Assembly (NCBI GenBank): GCA_014529385.2
Contig: CM043961.1
Span: 18,210,478-18,274,477, forward strand
Direction of reading: 5' to 3'
DNA: 64,000 nucleotides
From: Adiantum capillus-veneris
Taxonomy: Eukaryota; Streptophyta; Polypodiopsida; Polypodiales; Pteridaceae
A program made the translations under genes and the position numbers. The notes beneath the pieces were generated by a model. That model had not been told where the DNA came from. It worked only from the letters and a program-made list of their open reading frames with translations, and ran no database searches. Below are positions 60,037 to 64,000 of this stretch, piece after piece; the first letter of the stretch is position 1, and the number at the start of each line of letters is the position of its first letter.

Positions 60037-60645
60037 TGTAACAAATTGCTGACGTGTCAAAGCCTAATGAATGGAGCCAACTTGTAAATGCTAGTTGAGG
60101 GGTCTAAACCCTAAGAAGAACAAGTAACAGAAGAAGTCCTACCAACTTATGGGGACCCCGTCCGATGGGGCCCCAAGTGACATAAAGGATTAAAATAAAG
60201 CAGGACCCGCATACACACAAAAGCTGATGACGTGGTAGATTTCCAAAAACTGCGCTGACATGATGACGTGGCAGGCTATACAGATTTCCATGATTTACGC
60301 TGGCAGCTTTTTGGATTTGCTTTTGGACCAGAAACTTTTGAGTTTGAAGGCTTTTCATGTAAACCGGTTTTCAGGCCAAGGGCCTTTAAATATGAGGTTA
60401 GGGCTCATTCTCTGGCATGCTTCCTGGAGAAGGTGCTGAGTCTGGAGTACCGACTTGTACTGAGTTGATGCAATATAAAGAAATACCAAAATTTGCGCCA
60501 AGGTTTGGGGCCAATACTCTGTGGGGTGGAATTCCACCACTCCGTGTCGCTTGTCATCTCTCTCTTTCAGTTCAGTTGTTATTGAAGTGTTAAAGTCTGC
60601 TCAGTTTGTTCTTTTCTATTGGCATGTGGTGCCCGTCTTGTGACA
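60037..60645 (+). repeat. LTR of another element family (609 bp)
   Basis: It begins TGTAACAAATTGCTGACG and ends GCCCGTCTTGTGACA. A purine-rich TTAGGGGAGGAA precedes it (60025-60036) and a primer binding site follows. Its 3' end (from about 60548) recurs at 61745-61843. Confidence 0.75.
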
Positions 60646-60660
60646 ATGGTATCAGAGCAT
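60646..60660 (+). other. primer binding site after the 60037 LTR
   Basis: ATGGTATCAGAGCAT directly after the LTR; complement of the initiator tRNA-Met 3' end. Confidence 0.8.
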
Positions 60661-61064
60661 CATGCGTGTGATTTTCTGAAAGCATACCGGTCCTACAAAA
60701 GAGCAGATAGAGCTTTTGGAATTTTATTTGAGGTATCTTCCCCCTCCAACCTGGACTTATTAGCCACTCCCACCCTTACTTCACCGCGCATTGGGCGCGC
60801 TCCCGTCTTCACCGCTCATGTCTTACAAGGCATAAGCCAATTAAGATCACTTGCAAGAGAAGGATCCAAATTTGTTTCAAGTCACTGGTTTTCTCAGAAG
60901 CAGTGCCATGCAGATGTTGATGTCTAAAACTACCAAGCAGCATACTTAGCAAGCTTTCAAGAAAAAAAAAAATTTGCCTGAAGTTATATGGTTTCTGACA
61001 GCTTCCTTCGGAGTGCAACTTCTGGCATAGTGGGGTATCCTGAAATGCTTGCCATAGAAACTGT
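60661..61064 (+). other. start of the internal region of the 60037 element
   Basis: Leader-like sequence with an open frame of ~100 codons (60619-60927) lacking known motifs. It is cut by an inverted gypsy LTR at 61065. Confidence 0.45.
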
Positions 61065-61740
61065 AACATTTAATGGCCTAAAAACTTGTGTGTAGCGGAA
61101 ATTAGCATGAACATAGTGGGCATTTCATTAGAATAGATTCCTAATGATAATTACAAGAGTGCTTGGGTGGAGAGAGCAACAAAAAGCATAACACCTAGTT
61201 AGATAGCATGAACAATACTTTCAAAAGAGAGAGAAATTAAGCTATTGACAACAGTTGAGGACCGGATTTGCATGGAGCCGGTCCCCCCTCCAAAAGGCTT
61301 TGTATTATGGTTGCTCCCATCAAGAGAGACATTGTACAATACAATTCTTTGTGTTCCTTCAAGACTAGCTAGTGCAATGAAGATGAAAGCTTCATGCACT
61401 AAGCAAAACACTTACCAAACACAACATCAATTCTCCCCGGTCTCAGACCCAAGACCTCACACACCTTCAAAGATGGTGAGAGCTAGCAGGGTATGAGAGT
61501 AGATTGAGAGGAAGAAGGAGTATTCTTACGAGAAAGATGTACATCTACTCACATATTCACTCATATTAGCATAGCTTAGCTTAGTAATTAGCATGGTGGA
61601 GGAGATGAGCATGCATTGAAGCTTGGCTCTTGGTTGGATTTTCATCACAAAGCCAAGAGTTGTTGGTGTAGGCCTCCCTTCTCACAAGCTTGGAGTAGGT
61701 GATAAGCTTTCCATTAAAGCTTGAGAAGGAGAGAGAGTCA
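61065..61740 (-). repeat. gypsy LTR 3' fragment, inverted
   Basis: In minus orientation it ends GGCCATTAAATGTTACA at 61065, the end of the gypsy LTR family seen at 16974-27909. The part up to 61740 aligns with 27300-27909 (for example CCAAGAGTTGTTGGTGTAGG, CTCCATCAAGAGAGACATTG, CAACTGTTGTCAA in order). Only the 3' half of the LTR is present. Confidence 0.8.
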
Positions 61741-61744
61741 TGTG

Positions 61745-61843
61745 TCGTCTCTCTCTCTCTTTTAGTTCATATGTTATTGAAGTTCTAAAAGTTTGTTCAG
61801 TCTGTTATTTTCTATTGGCACGTGGTGCCCGTCTTGTGACATA
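61745..61843 (+). repeat. 3' end of a second LTR of the 60037 family
   Basis: GTCGTCTCTCTCTCT...GTGCCCGTCTTGTGACA matches 60548-60645 over about 98 bp. The rest of this LTR appears to be replaced by the inverted gypsy LTR fragment. Confidence 0.8.
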
Positions 61844-61895
61844 TGGTACAAGAAAAAAACACTCTAAAGCATCAAATTCAATTTTTTATAAAATA

Positions 61896-62987
61896 GACAT
61901 CATACGCGTATGATGCCTCACAACCAAGTTTTCAAAACTGCATACTCTAAACATGAAGCACATAAAGTTTCATAGGGTTTGGAGCTAGTTAGGGTGTCCA
62001 ATGCCCGAAAATCGCAAAGTTCAGGCCTAACTCAACAAATTGGCCTTAGACCTACCAAAAGTGCTCCAAACCAAGTGAAACTTGACACATGCATTGTACT
62101 TTGCATACACATCATGCTCATATAATCACATTTGAAATTCTTCACATGAGACATCATATGGGTATGATGTCTTTTCACTCATACAGATGCCAAATTCAAC
62201 ATTTTTCATCATAAACATGTTCACCACATAGTATAAAACCATATGTTCAATTTGGACAAGTTTGAGCAAGCTTGTGACCACTTGGACCCAAAGGCCTCAA
62301 CCACATGAATCCACCTCTAAATCATAATCTCAGATGATCAAAGAGTTACCCATCACCTGGGGATTTTACAGGTCAAGTTTGGGCCAAAAATCTCAAAGTG
62401 GACATCATATGCGTATGATGTCTCTAGAGGCCAAAATGACCAACTTGGAAGAAATTTTTCACTTCCAATGCCTTAATCCCATCATTCTTAGCTCATAGCT
62501 CAAGTTCCATCAAGTTTCAACTCTTTATACCATCCAAACCCAAGTTTTGAAACTCAGATACTCTATACTTAATTTTTGGTTTCAAACACATGAAAACCTT
62601 TTCAAGTCAAAGTCAGGTACCTCATGAGTCTATGCCAAGCTAAAACCCAACTCTGGTACAAGTTTGAGCCTCTTTGGACAAAGTAGACATCATGCGCGTA
62701 TGATGTCTCCATAGCCTAAATATGAACCTGGGAGCTAACTTAAACTATTCTAAGCCTTTATTACATGATTATGAGAGCATCTACCAAGTTTCATCCCATT
62801 TGAACCTCACTTGCTTAAAACTTAGCCAAAATAGAAATTTAAATCCTAAAAGGAGTTATAATGGTCACAGCCTAAATGACATCCAAATCGAAATCCAAGC
62901 ATAGATTATGATGTACATGTTATGATCTATTCACATATCAAAGCTCACCTCATTCTAAGCACTTAGACATCATAAGCGTACGATGTT
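61896..62987. repeat. five 22-bp near-palindromic motifs at 250-285 bp intervals
   Basis: Copies at 61896-61917, 62150-62171, 62401-62422, 62686-62707 and 62966-62987; a sixth, more diverged, lies at 58527-58548. The consensus core CATCATACGCGTATGATG is its own reverse complement and the motif extends two bases (GA/TC) on each side. The sequence between copies is AT-rich, non-coding and not obviously repeated, except that AGAGGCC(A)AA-like sequence often follows. Confidence 0.85.
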
Positions 62988-63028
62988 TCACATCATAAAT
63001 CTGCACCCAAAATGCACTTTTGACAACA

Positions 63029-63678
63029 TGCATCGCACCCTTAGGTTCTAATTAGCTTATGTTTCAATTCTGAAGTCATTTGGATAGCTAGAAACTAAGA
63101 AAATGCCACATTTTGTAAACAATGCTAACTTCTGTACTTGAAGTGCGTACATGATCAACGGATGTCACAAATCGCTAGCAAAGAAGAAGAGACTCTCCTT
63201 GAAAGACATAATTTCAACAGCAGAGCCCTACACAATCCCCAATGAGACACTGAAGCAAGCAAAGGCCTGGGTGGATGAAGGAACACTAGAGAATGAAGGA
63301 TTGACAGTTTACCAAGGCACTTTCAGAGACCCACATGGAAACACCGTGGATATCCCCATGAATCCACGAGAAATCATGGACTATGCCAATAAGGAGGAGA
63401 ACCTCAACCAGTTGGAGAGATCTGATTTGTAGAACTTCTTCATAGCTCAACTAGTAGGTGTGGATACTCAAAGAGTTTATGAGCTAGATAACTCTATTCA
63501 AAAGAATGGCAAGGCAATGATTACTGCCTTGGATGGCTAGAAGACCGAGGTGGTAATCACACCTCAAATCATTGTGGATGCTTTGGGTCTACATAATGCT
63601 GACAACTCAATCAGTGAGGTGTACTCTCACAAGAAACCAACCCTAATTTCGAAGACCTAGTGGATCCAAGAGCAGCAA
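63029..63678 (+). repeat. 650-bp tandem duplication, first copy
   Basis: TGCATCGCACCCTTAGGTTC starts at 63029 and again at 63679. The first ~335 bp of the unit are repeated at 63679-64000 with scattered differences; the second copy is cut by the window end. Confidence 0.9.
63151..63660 (+). pseudogene. unknown ORF, probably part of a retroelement, with stops
   Basis: ATG at 63151 opens 93 codons (to TAG at 63430-63432), continuing in the same frame as Q-L-V-G-V-D-T-Q-R-V-Y-E-L and then, after another TAG near 63538, V-V-I-T-P-Q-I-I-V-D-A-L-G-L. I do not recognise the family. The last motif is similar in style to the N-terminal gag-like proteins of some plant retroelements. The ATG and most of the frame are conserved in the second copy at 63806. 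Confidence 0.45.
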
Positions 63679-64000
63679 TGCATCGCACCCTTAGGTTCTA
63701 ATTATCTTATGTTTCAATTTTGAAGTCATTTGGATAGCTAGAAACTAAGAAAATGCCACATTTTGTAAACAATGCTAACTTTTGTGCTTGAAGTGCGCGC
63801 ATGATCAATGGATGTCGCAAATTGCCAGCAAAGAAGAAGAGACTCTCCTTGAAAGACATAATTTCAACAGCAGAACCCTACACAATCCCCAATGAGACAC
63901 TTAAGCCAGCAAAGGCCTGGGTGGATGAAGGAACACTAGAGAATGAGGGACTGACAATTTACTCAGAGACCCATAGGGAAACACCATGGATATCCCCATG
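63679..64000 (+). repeat. 650-bp tandem duplication, second copy (cut by window end)
   Basis: It matches 63029-63360. A deletion of about 10 bases near 63961 (ACTCAGAGACCC where the first copy has TACCAAGGCACTTTCAGAG) shifts the frame of the unknown ORF. Confidence 0.88.

Noticed and set aside
61896-62987. CRISPR array
   Set aside because: The motif is palindromic, but spacing (250-285 bp) is far larger than CRISPR spacers and the context is a plant nuclear genome.

Overview
The window looks like nuclear DNA from a land plant with a large, repeat-rich genome. The evidence is a long intronless plant PLS-class pentatricopeptide repeat (PPR) gene, plant-type Ty1/copia and Ty3/gypsy LTR retrotransposons with TGGTATCAGAGC- or TGGCGCCGTTGCC-type primer binding sites, several LINE remnants, a hAT-type MITE and very long CT/GT/GA dinucleotide arrays. 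The style of the PPR protein and the microsatellite load suggest a fern (leptosporangiate, e.g. maidenhair-like), but that is inference. Only one gene looks like an intact host gene: the PPR gene at 36802-39579 (+).

Layout. 1-2960: a tandemly duplicated ~1.2 kb unit, each copy holding a long inverted repeat whose arms carry CT, CA, GT and GA arrays. 2960-7080: decayed low-complexity DNA, a dispersed short motif and more microsatellites. 7085-8014 (-): 5'-truncated LINE. 8023-12096: no gene recognised. 12097-12313: 217-bp hAT-like MITE with perfect 8-bp target duplication. 12903-15559 (-): 3'-truncated Ty1/copia copy (copia-1). 15560-16973 (-): gypsy LTR in inverted orientation. 16974-27909 (+): gypsy array of three LTRs and two internal regions (A nearly full, B truncated), both pseudogenes with integrase and a chromodomain-like tail. 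29014-33399 (+): broken two-ORF LINE. 33449-34822: large microsatellite blocks, one a palindrome. 35704-36480 (-): second LINE fragment. 36802-39579 (+): PPR gene.

42828-56931 (-): a complete LTR element with 574/577-bp LTRs and an ATTGC target duplication. It encodes a gag with several zinc knuckles and a retropepsin-like region, but no reverse transcriptase or integrase could be found. Nested inside it at 44944-50124 (+) is a complete copia element (copia-2) with identical 227-bp LTRs and an ATATA target duplication. Copia-2 carries one long gag-pol frame with three TAG stops, a YVDD-to-YVYD change in reverse transcriptase and a lost Cys in the integrase zinc finger. 56932-64000: fragments of other LTR elements, a ~609-bp LTR with PBS, an inverted gypsy LTR fragment, a series of near-palindromic 22-bp motifs and a partly duplicated unknown ORF cut by the window end.

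Taken together this is an interspersed repeat neighbourhood around a single host gene, useful mainly for reading insertion order, non-autonomous mobilisation and mutational decay: many nonsense codons are explainable as C-to-T (or G-to-A) transitions. No RNA genes, CRISPR arrays or operons were seen.
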